Made by a program: the position numbers and the translations under genes
DNA from: Aristolochia californica
Lineage: Eukaryota; Streptophyta; Magnoliopsida; Piperales; Aristolochiaceae
Reading direction: 5' to 3'
Assembly (NCBI GenBank): GCA_029961685.1
Contig: JARWKL010000001.1
Location: 28,470,295-28,534,294, forward strand
DNA length: 64,000 bases
Notes under the pieces: generated by a model
Databases searched by the model: none
The model's input: the letters and a program-made list of their open reading frames with translations, nothing else
What the model was told of the DNA's origin: nothing
Part shown: piece after piece, positions 14,322 to 29,495 of the stretch
Layout of the letters: each line of letters starts with the position of its first letter
Numbering within the stretch: the stretch's first letter is position 1

Positions 14322-17300
14322 AAGTTAAAGATGCTGATCACCTACGGATCTAAACCTTTTTAAGAGAATAACAAACACTCATTCAATTCTCAAGTGAACA
14401 TGCGGTGGAATATTTACTCGAGTCAAAGAAGCCATTATTTTGCCCATTTACAAAAAGCTGACCTAATGATCATAGACGTTTGTAAAGTGATTTATCATGC
14501 GTAACGAGCTATATTACCCTAGGAAATAACATATGGATTGGGAGTCAACACTCTGTTAAAAATCCCACGCCTCCCCCTTTTCCCGACGATTGCAAAACTT
14601 GATATTTAAAAAAATAAAAAGTGCTTACAATCCCAAAAAAATATAGACACTCTTTGGAATTATATCTTTCTACATTTGTGCATTGTGCATTTCCATTTTA
14701 GATGAACTCTTTTTTCTTAAATCAAAACTTTTAGTTTTCGCTCTCCCTTCATCTCGTAAACCAAAAAGGCAAATAGATCACAACTAAATGAAAATTTTAA
14801 TGTTTATGTAAGGAAAAATTTAAAAAAATAAAAAATGTTAGTAAAGAAAATTTAATCACACACATCAAATGAAGACAAAAGTTTTGTTGTCCAAGTTTGG
14901 GAAATTTCACTAGTTAACCCCTAACAGCTTGGAATTTTATTAGAAAGAGATTTCTTCCACATATGCTTAAAAACGGATATGCTTGCTTGAAACATGTTAA
15001 AGATGCAAATCACCTTTGGATCCAAACCTTTTAAAGAGAATAACAAACGCTCATTAAATTCTCAAGTGAACGTGTGGTGGGATATTTACCCGAGTCAAAC
15101 AAGCCATTATTTTGGCCGTTTACAAAAAGCTGACCTAGTGATCATCGATGATTGTAAAGTGATTTATCATGCGTAACGGGCTAGATTATCCTAAGAAATG
15201 ACTTATGGATTGGGATTCAACACTCAGTTCAAAATTACCCGCCTCCCCCTTTTTCCCAATGATTGCACAATCTGATATATAAAAACTAAAAAGAGCTTAA
15301 AATCCTTAAAAATTACAGACACTCTTTGGAATGATCTCTCTCTACATTTGTGCATTGTGCATTTCCATTTTAGATTTACTTTTTTTTCTTAAATCAAAAC
15401 TTTGAGTATTCCCTCTCCCTTCATCTCGTAAACCAAAAAGGCAAATAAATCATAAAAAAAAAATTTAAAGTTTTGTTTGGACAAAATTTAAAACAATATG
15501 AAATGTTAGTAAAGAAAATTTATTCACACACCAAAAATGAACACAAAAGTCTTGTTGTCCAAGTTTGGGAAATTCCACTAGTTGTTGACCCTAACAGCTT
15601 GGAATTTTATAAGAAAGAGATTTCTTCCACACATGCTTTAAAAATGGATATGCATGCTTGAAACATGTTAAAGATGCAAATCACCTATGGATCCAAACCT
15701 TTTTAAGAGAATAACAAACACTTATTCAAATTTCAAGTGAACATGCGGTGGAATATTTACCCGAGCCAAACAAGCCATTATTTTGCCCATTTATGAAAAA
15801 CTGACCTAATGATCATAGACGTTTGTCAAGTGATTTATCATGCGTAACGGGCTATATTACCTAGGCAATGACATATGGATTGGGAGTCAACACTAAGTTA
15901 AAAATCCCCCGCCTCCCCCTTTTTTCTGGTGATTGCAAAACCTAATATTTAAAAAAAAAAAGAGCTTACAATCCCAAAAAATTACAGACACTCTTTGGTA
16001 TTATATCTTTCTACATTTGTGCATTGGGCATTTCCATTTTAGATGAACTCTTTTTTCTTAACTCAAAACTTTGAGTTTTCGCTCTCCCTTCATCTCCTAA
16101 ACCAAAAAGGCCAATAGATCACAACCAAATGAAAATTTTAGTGTTTATGTACCGAAAAAAATTAAAACAATAAAAAATGTTAGTAAAGAAAATTTAATCA
16201 CACACCACAAATGAAGAAAAAAGTTTTGTTGTCCAAGTTTGGGAAATTTCACTTCTTAACCCCTAACAGCTTGGAATTTTATTAGAAAGAGATTTCTTCC
16301 ACAGATGCTTAAAAACGGATATGCTTGCTTGAAACATGTTAAAGATGCAAATCACCTATGGATCCAAAACTTTTAAAGAGAATAAAAAACGCTCAATAAA
16401 TTCTCAAGTGAATGTGCGGTGGGATATTTACCCGAGTCAAACAAGCCATTATTTTGGCCATTTACAAAAACCTGACCTAGTCATCATCGATGACTGTAAA
16501 GTGATTTATCATGCGTAACGGGCTAGATTACCCTAAGAACTTATGGATTGGGAGTCAACACTAAGTTCAAAATCCCCCGCCTCCCCCTTTTCCCGATGAT
16601 TGCACAACCTGATATATAAAAACTAAATAGAGCTTACAATCCTTAAAAATTACAGACACTCTTTGGAATGATCTCTCTCTACATTTGTGCATTGTGCATT
16701 TCCATTTTAGATTTACTTCTTTTTCTTAAATCAAAACTTTGAGTATTCGCTCTCCCTCCATCTTGTAAACCAAAAAGGCAAATATATCACAAAAAATTAA
16801 ATAAATTTAAAGTTTATGTATGGAGAAAATTTAAAACAATAACAAATGTTAGTAAAGAAAATTTATTCACACACCACAAATTAACACAAAAAGTTTTGTT
16901 GTTCAAGTTTGGGAAATTCCACTAGTTGTTGACCCTAACAGCTTGAAATTTTATAAGAAAGAGATTTCTTCCACACATGCTTTAAAAATGGATATGCATG
17001 GTTGAAACATGTTATATATGCAAATCACCTACGGATCCAAACTTTTTTAAGAGAATAAAAAACACTCATTCAATTCTCAAGTGAACATGGGGTGGAATAT
17101 TTACTCGAGTCAAACAAGCCATTATTTTGCCCATTTACAAAAAGCTGACCTAATGATCATAGACGTTTGTAAAGTGATTTATCACGCGTAACGGGCTATA
17201 TTACCCTATGAAATGACACATGGATTGCGAGTCAACACTCAGTTAAAAATCCCCCGCCTCCCCTTTTTCCCGATGATTGCAAACCCTAATATTTAAAAAA

Positions 17301-17682
17301 ATAAAAAGAGCGTACAATCCCTATAAATTACAGACACTCTTTGGAATTATATCTTTCTACATTTGTGCATTGTGCATTTCAGTTTTAGATGAACTCTTTT
17401 TTCTGAAATCAAAACTTTGAATTTTCGCTCTCCCTTCGTCCCGTAAACCAAACAGGCAAATAGATCACAACAAAATGAAAATTTTAGCTTTGATGTATGT
17501 AAAAAATTTAAAACAATAACAAATGTAAGTAAAGAAAATTCATACAAGCACCTCAAATGAACACAAAAGTTTCTTTGTCCAAGTTTGGGAAGTTCCGCAT
17601 GTTGAACCCTAAAAGATTGGAATTTTATAAGAAAGAGATTTCTTCCACACATGCTTTAAAAATGGATATACATGCTTGAAAC
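14322..17682 (+). repeat. Satellite block B: dimeric higher-order repeat, ~1343 bp
   Basis: Two monomer subtypes alternate here, so the true local period is two units. The variant 'catagacgtttgt' replaces the usual 'catagatgattgt' at 14471, 15814 and 17158, which are 1343 and 1344 bp apart. The intervening monomers carry 'atcatcgatg' at 15141 and 16483, 1342 bp apart, and both read 'attttggcc' where others have 'attttgccc'. A run of A following TATTT, near 14606, 15950 and 17294, marks the same alternation. Copies two units apart are visibly closer to each other than to their immediate neighbours. Confidence 0.85.
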
Positions 17683-20600
17683 ATGTCAAATATGCAAATC
17701 ACATGCGGATCCAAACCTTTTAAAGTGAATAAAAAATGCTCATTAAATTCTCAAGTGAACATGCAGTGGGATATTTACCTGAGTCAAACAAGCAATTATT
17801 TTTCCCATTTACAAAAAACTGACCTAACGATCATAGATGATTATAAAGTGACTTATCATATGTAAAGGGCTATATTACCCTAAGAAATGATTTATGGATT
17901 GGGAGTCAACACTCAGTTAAAAATTCCCTGCCTCCCCTTTTTCTCGACGATTGCAAAACCTAATATATAAAAACTAAAAAGAGCTTACAATCGCAAAAAA
18001 TTATAGACACTCATTTGGAATTTTGTCTCTCTACATTTGTGCATGATGCATTTCCAATTTAGATATACTCTTTTTTCTTAAATCAAAACTTTGAGTTTTC
18101 GCTTTCCTTTCATACCGTAAACCAAAACGGCAAATAGATCACAACATAATGAAAATTTTAGAGTTAATGTATGGAAAAAATTTAAAACAATAAAAAATGT
18201 TAGAAAAGAAAATTTATTCACACAGCACAAATGATGACAAAAGTTTTGTTGTCCAAGTTTGGGAAATTTCACTAGTTAACCCCTAACAGCTTGGAATTTT
18301 ATGAGTAAGAGATTTCTTCCACACATGCTTTAAAAATGGATATGCATGCTTGAAACATGTTAAAGATGCAAATCACCTATGGATCCAAACCTTTTAAAGA
18401 GAATAACAAACGCTCATTAAATTCTCAAGTGAACGTGTGGTGGGATATTTACCCGAGTCAAACAAGCCATTGTTTTGCCCATTTAAAAAAAGCTGACCTA
18501 ACGATCATAAAGAATTGTAAAGTGATTTATCATGCGTAACGGGCTAGATTACCCTAAGAAATGACTTATGGATTGGGAGTCAAAACTCAGTTAAAAATCC
18601 CCCGTCTCCCCCTTTCCTGATGATTCCACAACTTGTTATATAAAAAATAAAAAGAGCTTACAATCCCTAAAAATTACAGACACACTTTGGAATTATCTAT
18701 CTCCTCATTTGTGCATTGTGCATTTCCATATTAGATGTACTCTTTTTTCTTAAATCAAAACTTTGAGTATTCGCTCTCCCTTCATCTCGTAAACCAAAGA
18801 GGCAAATAGATCACAACAAAATCAAAATTTCAAATTTTATGTATGGAAAAAATTTAAAACAATAACAAATGTTAGTAAATAAAATTTATTCACACACCAC
18901 AAATGAACACAAAAGTTTAGTTGTCCAAGTTTGGGAAATTCCACTAGTTGTTCACCCTAACAGCTTGGAATTTTATGAGAAAGAGATTTCTTCCACACAT
19001 GCTTTAAAAATGGATATGCATGTTTGAAATAAGTTAAAGATGCAAATAACCTAAGGATCCAAACCTTATTAAGAGAATAACAAATGCACATTAAAATCTC
19101 AAGTGAACAAGCGGTGGAATATTTAGTCGAGTCAAACAAGCCATTATTTTACCCATTTACAAAAAGATGACCTAATGATCATAGATGTTTGTAAAGTGAT
19201 TTATCATGCGTAGCGGGATATATTACCCTAAGAAATGACTTATGGATTGGGAGTAAACACTTAATTAAAAATCCCCCCTGCCCCTGTTCCCGACGATTGC
19301 AAAACCTGATATATTAAAAAATAAAAAGAGCTAACAATCCCTAAAAATTACAGACACTCTTTGGAATTATATCTCTCTTCATTTGTGCATAGTGCATTTC
19401 CATTTTAGATTTACTCTTTTTTGTTAAATCAAAACTTTGAATTTTCGCTCTCCCTTCATCCCGTTAACCAAAAAGGCAAATAGATCACAACAAAATGAAA
19501 ATTTTAGAGTTTATGTATGCAAAAAATTTAAGACAATAACAAATGCAAGTAAATAAAATTTATTCGCACACCTTAAATGAACAAAAAAGTTTTGTTGTCC
19601 AAGTTTGGGAAATTCTGGTAGTTCAATCCTAAAAGCTTGGAATTTTATAAGAAAGTGATTTCATCCACACATGCTTTAAAAATGGATTTGCATGCTTGAA
19701 ACATGTTAAAGAGGCAATTCACCTATGGATCCAAACCTTTTAAAGAGAATAACAAACGCTCATTAAATTCTCAAGTGAATGTGCGGTGGGATATTTGCCT
19801 GAGTCAAACAAGCAATTATTTTTCCCATTTACAAAAAGCTAACCTAACGATTATTGATGATTGTAAAGTGATTTATCATGCGTAAAGGGCTATATTACCC
19901 TAAGAAATGACTTATGGATTGGGAGTCAACACTTAGTTAAAGAGAATAACAAACGCTCATTAAATTATCAAGTGAACCATCGGTGGGATATTTACCCGAG
20001 TCAAACAAGCCATTATTTTGCCCATTTACAAAAAGTTGACCTAACGATCATAGATGATGGAAAAGTGATTTATCATGCGTAACGGGTTATATTACCCTAA
20101 GAAATCACTTATGGGTTGGGAGTCAACACTCAGTTAAAAATTCCATGCTGCCCCTTGTTCTCGACGATTGCAAAACCTGATATACAAAAACTAAAAAGAA
20201 CTCACAGTCCCTAAAAATTACAGACACTCTTTGGAGTTATATCTCTCTACATTTGTGCATTGTGCATTTCCATTTTAGATGTACTCTATTTTCTTAAATA
20301 AAAATTTTGAGTTTTCGCTCTCCCTTCATCCCGTAAACCAAAAAGGCAAATAGACCACAATAAAATGAAAATTTTAGAGTTTATGTATGGAAAATGTTTT
20401 TAAAAAAATGTAAGTAAAAAAAATTAATTGACACACCACAAATGAACTCAAAATTTTTGTTGTCCAAGTTTGGGAAATTGCACTAGTTCAAACCTAATTG
20501 CTTGGAATTTTATAAGAAAGAGATTACTTCCACACATGCTTTTAAAAATGGATATGCATGCTTGAAACATGTTAAACATGCAAATCACCTATGGATCCAA

Positions 20601-23600
20601 ACCTTTTAAAGAGAATAACAAATGCTCATTAAATTCTCAAGTGAACGGGCGGTGGGATATTTACCCGAGTCAAACAAGCCATTATTTTGCCCATTTAAAA
20701 AAAGCTGACCTAACGATCATAGATGATTGTAAAGTGATTTATCATACATAACGGCTATATTACCCTAAGAAAGGACTTATGGATAGGGACTCAACACTCA
20801 GTTAAAAATCCCCCGCCTCCCCCTTTTCCGGACGATTGCAAAACCTGATATATAAAAACTAAAAAGAGCTTACAATCCTTAAAAATTACAGACAGTCTTT
20901 GGAATTATGTCTCCCTACATTTTTGCATTGTGCATTTGCATTTTATTTGTACTTTTTTTTCAGAAATCAAAACTTTGAGTTTTCGCTCTCCCTTCATCCC
21001 GTAAACCAAAAAGGCAAATACATCACAACAAAATGAAAATTTTAGATTTTATGTTTGGAAAAAATTTTAAAAAATAACAAATTTTAGTAAAGAAAATTTA
21101 ATCACACACCACAAAACAAGACAAAAGTTTTGTTGTCCATGTTTTGGAAATTCTACTAATTAACCGTTAACAGCTTGGAGTTTTATTAGAAAGAGATTTC
21201 TTCCACACATGCTTTAAAAAGGGATATGCATGCTCGAAACATGTTAAAGATGCAAATCACCTATGGATCCAAACCTTTTAAAGAGAATAACAAACGCTCA
21301 TTAAATTCTCAGGTGAACGTGCAGTGGGATATTTACCTGAGTCAAACAAGCCATTATTTTGCCCATTTACAAAAAGCTGACCTAATGATCATAGATGATT
21401 GTAAAGTGATTTATCATGCGTAACGGGCTAGATTACCCTAAGAAATGACTTATGGATTGGGAGTCAACACTCAGTTAAAAATCCCCCGCCTCCTCCTTTT
21501 CCCGACGATTGCAAAACCTGATATATAAAAAAATAAAAAGAGCTTTAAATCCTAAAAATTACTGGCACTCTTTGGAATTATATCTTTCAACATTTGTGCA
21601 TTGTGCATTTCCATTTTAGATGTACTCTTTTTTCTTAAAACAAAACTTTGATTTTTCGCTCTCCCTTCCTCCGGTAAACCAAAAAGGCAAATAGATCACA
21701 ACAAAATGAAAATTTTAGAGTTTATGTATGTAAAAAATTTAAAACAATAACAAATGTAAGTGAAGAAAATTTTTACATACACCTCAAATGAACACAAAAG
21801 TTTTGTCCTCCATGTTTGGGAAATTCCGCTAGTTCAACCCTAAAATCTTGGAATTTTATAAGAAAGAGATTTCTTCCACACAAGCTTTAAAAACGGTTAT
21901 GCATGGTTGAAACATGTTGAAGAGGCAAATCACCTACGGATCCAAACCTTTTAAAGAGAATAACAAACGCTCATTAAATTCTCAAGTGAACATGCGGTGG
22001 GATATTTACCTTGGGCAAACAAGCAAATATTTTTCCCATTTACAAAAACCTAACCAAACGATAATAGATGATTGTAAAGTGATTTATCATGTGTAAAGGG
22101 CTATAATACCCTAATAAATGACTTATGGATTGGGAGTCAACACTTAGTTAAAATTCCCCTGCTTCCCCCTTTACCCGACGATTGCAAAACCTAATATATA
22201 AAAACTAAAAAGAGCTTACAATCCCAAAAAATTATAGACACTCTTTGGAATTATGTCTATCTAAATTTTGCATAATGCATTTCAATTTTAGATGTACTTT
22301 TTTTTTCTTAAATCAAAACTTTGAGTTTTCGGTCTCCCTTCATACTGTAAACCAAAAAGGCAAATAGATCACAACCAAATGAAAATTTTAGAGTTTATGT
22401 ATGGAAAAAATTTAAAACAATAAAAAATGTTAGTAAAGAAAATTTTTTCACACACCACAAATGATGACAAAAGTTTTGTTGTCCAAGTTTGGGAAATTCC
22501 ACTAGTTAACCCCTAACAGCTTGGAATTTTATTATTAAGAGATTTCTTCCACACATGCTTTAAAAATGGATATGCATGCTTGAAACATGTTAAAGATGCA
22601 AATTACCTATGGATCCAAACCTTTTAAAGAGATTAACAAACGCTCATTAAATTCTCAAGTGAACGTGTGGTGGGATATTTACACGAGTCAAACGAGCCAT
22701 TATTTTGCCCATTTAAAAAAATCTGATCTAACGATCATAGATGATTGTAATGTGATTTATCATCCGTAACGGGCTAGATTACCCCTAGAAATGACTTATG
22801 GATTGGGAGTCAAAACTCAGTTAAAAATCCCCCGCCGCCCCCTTTGCCCGATGATTGCTCAACTTGATAAATAAAAACTAAAAAGAGCTTATAATCCGTA
22901 AAAATTACAGACACTCTTTGGAATTATCTACCTCTACATTTGTGCATTGTGCATTTCCATTTTAGATGTACTCTTTTTTCATAAACCAAAAAGGCAAATA
23001 GATCTCAACAAAATAAAAAATTTAAATTTTATGTATGGAAAAAATTTAAAACAATAACAAATGTTAGTAGAGAAAATTTATTCACATACCACAAATGAAC
23101 ACAAAAGTTTTGTTGTCCAAGTTTGGGAAATTCCACTAGTTGTTGACCCTAACATCTTGGAATTTTATAAGTATGAGATTTCTTCCACACATGCTTTAAA
23201 AATGGATATACATGTTTGAAACATGTTAAAAAGGCAAATCACCTATGGATCCAAACCTTTTTAAGAGAATAACAAACACTCATTAAAATCTCAAGTGAAC
23301 ATGTGGTGGAATATTTACTCGAGTCAAATGAGCTATTATTTTGCCCATCAACAAAAAGATGACCTAATGATCATAGATGATTGTAAAGTGAATTATCATG
23401 CCTAACGGGCTATATTACCCTAAGAAATGACTTATAGATTGGGAGTAAACACTCGCCTCCCCCTGTTCCTGACGTTTGCAAAACCTAATATATAAAAAAA
23501 TAAAAAGAGTTTACAATCCCTAAAAATTACAGACACTCTTTGGAATTATATCTCTCTTCATTTGTGTATTGTGCATTTCCATTTTAGATGTACTCTTTTT

Positions 23601-24555
23601 TCGTAAATCAAAACTTTGAGTTTTCGCTCTCCCTTCATCCCGTAAACCAAAAAGGCAAATAGATCACAAAAAAATGAAAATTTTAGAGTTTATGTATGTA
23701 AAAAATTTAAAACAATAAAAAATATAAGTAAATAAAATTTATTCACTCACCTCAAATGAACACAAAAGTTTTGTTGTCCAAGTTTGGGAAATTCCGGTAG
23801 TTCAATCCTAAAAGCTTGGAATTTTATAAGATAGAGATTTCTTCCATACATGCTTTAACAATGGATATGCATGCATGAAACATGTTAAAGATGCAAATGA
23901 CCTATGGATCCAAACCATTTAAAGAGAATAACAAATGCTCATTAAATTCTCAATTGAACGTGCGATGGGATATTTACCTGAGTCAAACGAGCAATTATTT
24001 TTCTCATTTACAAAAAGCTGACCTAATGATTATAGATGATTGTAAAGTGATTTATCATGCGTAAAGCGCTATATTACCCTAAGAAATGACTTATGGATTG
24101 GGAGTCAACATTCAGTTAAAAATCCCCCGCCTCCCCCTTTTCCCCATGATTGCAAAACCTAATATATAATAACTAAAAAGAGTTTAAAATCCAAAAAAAT
24201 TATAGACACTCTTTGGAATTATGTCTCTCTACATTTGTGCATGATGCATTTCCATTTTAGATGTACTCTTTTTTCTTAAATCAAAACTTTGAGTTTTTGC
24301 TCTCCCTTCATCCCGTAAACAAAAAAAGGCAAATAGATCACAAAAAAATGAAAATTTTAGTGTTTATGTATGGAAAAAATTTAAAACAATAAAAAATGTA
24401 AGTAAAGAATATTTACTCTCACACCACAAATGAACACACAAGTTTTGTTGTCCAAGTTTTGGAAATTTAACTAGTTCAACCCTAAGAGCTTGGAATTTTA
24501 TAAGAAAGAGATTTCTTCTACACATGCTTTAAAAATGGATATGCATGCTTGAAAC
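17683..24555 (+). repeat. Satellite block C: monomers with a repeated segment at ~4.23-kb offset
   Basis: Anchors are at 17683, 18357, 19031, 19703, 20569, 21241, 21914, 22587, 23223 and 23882, with one truncated unit between 19703 and 20569. The unit order at 18357-19703 ('gttaacccc' form, then 'gttgttgaccc' form, then 'ggtagttcaatcc' form) recurs at 22587-23882. Shared rare variants include 'gtcaaaactcag' and 'caacttg' shortly after each first unit. The 23223 unit lacks about 36 bp near 22980, and the 23882 unit lacks about 14 bp near 23454. Confidence 0.8.
19936..20568 (+). repeat. Truncated satellite unit (~194 bp) between full monomers
   Basis: Anchors at 19703 and 20569 are 866 bp apart, one unit plus 194 bp. 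At 19936 the tail motif 'cttagttaaa' runs straight into 'gagaataacaaacgc', which normally lies just after the GGATCC region. About 480 bp of a monomer is therefore missing. TTAAA is common to both sides of the joint, consistent with a microhomology-mediated deletion or an unequal exchange out of register. Confidence 0.85.
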
Positions 24556-27500
24556 ATGTTAAAGATGCAAATCACCTATGGATCCAAACCATTTAAAGAG
24601 AATAACTAATGCTCATTAAACTTTCAAGTGAACGTCCGGTGGGATATTTACCCGAGTCAAACAACCATTATTTTGCCCATATACAAAAAGCTGACCTAAC
24701 GATCATAGATGATTGTAAAGTGATTTATCATGCGTAACGGGCTATATTACCCTAAGAAATGACTTATGGATTGGGAGTCAACACTCAGTTAAAAATCGCC
24801 CGCTTCCCCCTTTTCCCGACGATTGCAAAAACTAGTATATAAAAACAAAAAAGAGTTTACAATCCCCAAAAATTACAAACACTCTTCGGAAATACCTCTC
24901 TCTACATTTGTGCATTTTTCATTTCCATTCTAGATGTACTCTTTTTTCTTCAATCAAAACTTTGAGTTTTCACTCTCCCTTCATCCAAAACGGCAAATAG
25001 ATCACAACAAAATGAAAATTTTTGAGTTTATGTAGGGAAAAAATTTAAAACAATAACAAATGTCAATAAAGAAAATTTTTTCACACCCCACAAATGAACA
25101 CAAAAGTTTTGTTGTCCAAGTTTGGGAAATTCCACAAGTTGTTGACCCTAACAGCTTGGAATTTGATAAAAAAGAGATTTTTTCCACACATGCTTCAAAA
25201 AGGGATATGCATGCTTGAAACATGTTAAATATGCAAATGACCTTTGGATCAAAACCTTTTAAAGAGAATAAAAAATGCTCATTAAATTCTCAAGTGAACG
25301 TGCGGTAGGATATTTACCCAAGTAAAACAAGCCATAATTTGGCCCATTTACAAAAAGCTAACCTAACAATCATAGATGATTGTAAAGTGATTTGTCATGC
25401 CTAACGGGTTATATTACCCTAAGAAATGACATATGAATTGGGAGTCAACACTCAGTTAAAAATCCCCCGCCTTCCCCTTTTCTCGACGATTGCAATACCT
25501 GATATAAAAACCAAAAAGAGCTCACAATCCCAAAACATTATAGACACTCTTTGGAATTATCTCTCTCTACATTTGTTCTTTGTGCATTTACATTTTATAT
25601 GTACTCTTTTCTCTTAAATAAAAACTTTTAGATTTCACTCTCCCTTCATCCCGTAAACCAAAAATGCAAATAGATCACAACAAAATGAAAATTTTAGAGT
25701 TTATGTATGGAAAAATTTTAAAAAATAACAAATGTAATTAAAATTTGTTTTATCACACACAACAAATGAACACGAAAGTTTTGTTGTCCAAATTTGGGAA
25801 ATTCCACTAGTTCAACCCTAACAACTTAGAATTTTATAGGAAAGAGATTTCATTCACACATGCTTTAAAATGGATATGCATGCTTTAAACATGTTAAAGA
25901 TGCAAATCCCCAATGGATCCAAACCTTTTAAACTGCATAACAAATGCTTATTATATTCTCAAGTGAACATGCGGTGGGATATTTGCTCGAGTCAAACAAG
26001 CCAATATTTTGCCCATATACAAAAAGCTGACCTAACGATCAGAGATTATTGTAAAGTGATTTATCATGAGTAACGGGCTATATTAGAAATGACTTATGGA
26101 TTCAGAGTCAACACTTAGTTATAAACCTCCCCTAAATCCCCCTTTTCCCTTCGATTGCAAAACTTGATTTTATAAAAACTTAAGAGAGCTCACAATCTCT
26201 AAAAATTACAGGCACTCTTTGGAATTATGTGTATCTACATTTGTGCATTGTACATTTCCATTTTAGATGTACTTTTTTTTCTTAAATCAAAACTTTGAGT
26301 TTTCGCTCTACCTTCATCCCTTAAACCAAAAAGGCAAATAGATCACACAAAATCAAAATTTTAGAGTTTATGTTTGGAAAAAATTTAAAACAATAACAAA
26401 TTTAAGTAAAAAAAATTATTTACACACCACAAATGAACACAAAAGTTTTGTTGTCCAAGTTTTTGAAATTCCTCTAGTTCAACCCTAACAGCTTGGAATT
26501 TTATAAGAAAGAGATTTCATCCACACATGCTTTAAAAATGGATATGCATGCTTGAAACAGGTAAAAGATTCAAATCACCTATGGCTCCAAACCTTTTAAA
26601 GAGAATAACAAATGCTCATTAAATTCTCAAGTGAACGTACGGTGGCATATTTACTTGAGTCAAACAAGCCATTATTTTGCCCATTCACAAAAAGCTGACC
26701 TAACGATCATAGATGATTTTAAAGTGATTTATCATGACTAACGGGCTATATTACCCTAAGAAATGACTTATGGATTGGGAGTCAACACTCAGTTAAAAAT
26801 CCCCCGCCTCCCCCTTTTCAAAATGATTGCAAAATCGGATATATAAAAACAAAAAAGAGCTTACAATCCCTAACAATTACAGACACTCTTAGGAATTATA
26901 TATCTCTACATTTGTGCATTGTGCATTTCAATTTTAGATGTACACTTTTTTCTGAAATCAAAACTTTCAGTTTTCGCTCTCTCTTCATGCCGTAAACCAA
27001 AAAGGCAAATAGATCACAACAAAATGAAAATTTTAGAGTTTATGTATGATAAAAATTTAAAACAATAACAAAAGTAAATAAAGATAATTTATTCACACAC
27101 CACAAATGAACACAAAATTTTTGTTGTCCAAGTGTGGAAAATTCCACTAGTTGTTGACCCCAACAGCTTGGCATTTAAAAAGAAAGAGATTTCTTCCACA
27201 CATGCTTTAAAATGGATATGCATGATTAAAACATGTTAAAGATGAAAATCACCTAGGGATCCAAATCTTTTAAAGAGAATAACAAACGCTCATTAAATTC
27301 TCAAGTGAACATGCGGTGGGATATCTACACGAGTCAAACAAGCCATTATTTCACCCATATACAAAAGGCTGACCTGACGATAATAGATGATTGTAAAGTG
27401 ATTTATCATGCGTAACGGGCTATATTACCCAAAGAAATGTCATATGGATTGGGAGTCAACACTCAACTAAAAATCCCCCACCTCCCCCTTTTCTCGACGA

Positions 27501-29495
27501 TTGTAAAACCTTATTTATAAAACCTAAAAAGAGCTCACAATCCCTAAAAATTACAGACACTCTTTTGGAATTATCTCTCTCTATATTTGTGCATTGTGCA
27601 TTTCCATTTTAGATATACACTTTTTTATTAAATCAAAACTTTGAGTTTTTTCTCTTCCTTCATCCCGTCATCCAAAAAGGCAAACTGATCAGAACAATAT
27701 GAAAATTTAAGAGTTTATGTATAGAAAAAATTTAAAACAAAAACAAATCTAAGTAAAGAAAATTTATTCACACACCACAAATGAACACAAAAGTTTTATT
27801 GTCCAAGTTTGGGAAATTCCACTAGTTCAACCCTAACAGCTTGGAATTTTATAAGAAAGAGATTTCATCCACACATGCTTTAAAAATACATATGCATGCT
27901 TGAAACATGATAAAGATGCAAATCACCTATGGATCCAAACCTGTTAAAGATAATAACAAACGCTCAATAAATTCTCAAGTGAGCATGCGGTGGGATATTT
28001 ACCCGAGTCAAACAAGCCATTCTTTTTCCCATTTACAAAAAGCTGACCTAACGATGATAGATGATTGTAAAGTGATTTATCAAGCGTAACGTGCTATATT
28101 ACCCTAAGAAATGACTTATGGATTGGAAGTCAACACTGAGTTAAAAATCCCCCACCTCCCCCTTTTCCCGACGATTGCAAAACCGGATATATAAAAACTA
28201 AAAAGAGCTTACAATCCCTAAAAATTACAGGCACTCATTTGAATTATCTCCCTCTACATTTGTGCATTGTGCATTTCCATTTTAGATGTACACTTTTTCC
28301 TTAAATCAAAACTTTGACTTTTCACTCTCCCTTCATGCCGTAAACCAAAAAGGCAAATTGATCACAACAAAATAAAAATTTTAGAGTTTATAAATGGAAA
28401 AAATTTAAAAGAATAACAAATGTAAGTAAAAAAAATTAATTCACACACCACAAATGAACTCAAAATATTTGTTGTCCTTGTTTGGGAAATTCCACTAGTT
28501 CAAACCTAACTGCTTGGAATTTTATAAGAAAGAGATTACTTCCACACATGCTTTAAAAATGGATATGCATGCTTGAAACATGTTAAAGATGCAAATAAAC
28601 TATGGATGCGAACCTTTTAAAAAGCATAAAAAATGCACATTAAATTCTCAAGTGAACGTGTGGTGAGATATTTACCCGAGCCAAACAAGCAATTATTTTA
28701 CCCATATAGAAAAAGCTTACCTGATGATCATAGAAGATTGTAAAGTGATTTATCATATGTAATGGGATATATTACCCAAAGAAATATCATATGAATTGGG
28801 AGTCAAAACTCAATTCAAAATCCCCTGCCTCCCCCTTTTCCCGACGATTGCAAAACCTTATATATATAAAAACTAAAAAGAGCTTACAATCCCTAAAAAT
28901 TACAGACACTCTTTGGAATTATCTCTCTCTATATTTGTGCATTTTGCATTTCCATTTTAGATGTACACTTTTTTTTTAAATTAAAACTTTGAGTTATCGC
29001 TCTCCCTTCATCCCGTAAACCAAAAAGGCAAATAGATCACCACAAAATGAAAATTTTATAGTTTATGAATTGAAAAAATTTAAAACGATAACAAATGTAA
29101 GTAAAGAAAATTTATTCACACACCACAAATGAACACAAAAGTTTTGTTGTCTAAGTTTTGGAAATTCCATTAGTTCAACTCTAACAGCTTAGAATTTTAT
29201 AAGAAAGAGATTTCATCCACACGTGCTATAAAAATGGATATGCATGCTTTAAACATGCTAAATATGAAAATCACCTATGGATCCAAACCTTTTAAACAGA
29301 ATAACAAACGCTCATTAAATTCTCAAGTGAACATGCGGTGGGATATTTGCCCGGGTCAAACAAGCCAATATTTTGCCCATGTACAAAAAGCTGACGTGAC
29401 GATCATAGATTATTGTAAAGTGATTTATAATGCGGAATGGGCTATATTATCCTAACAATCTCATATGGATAGGGAGTCAGCACTCAGTTAAAAAT

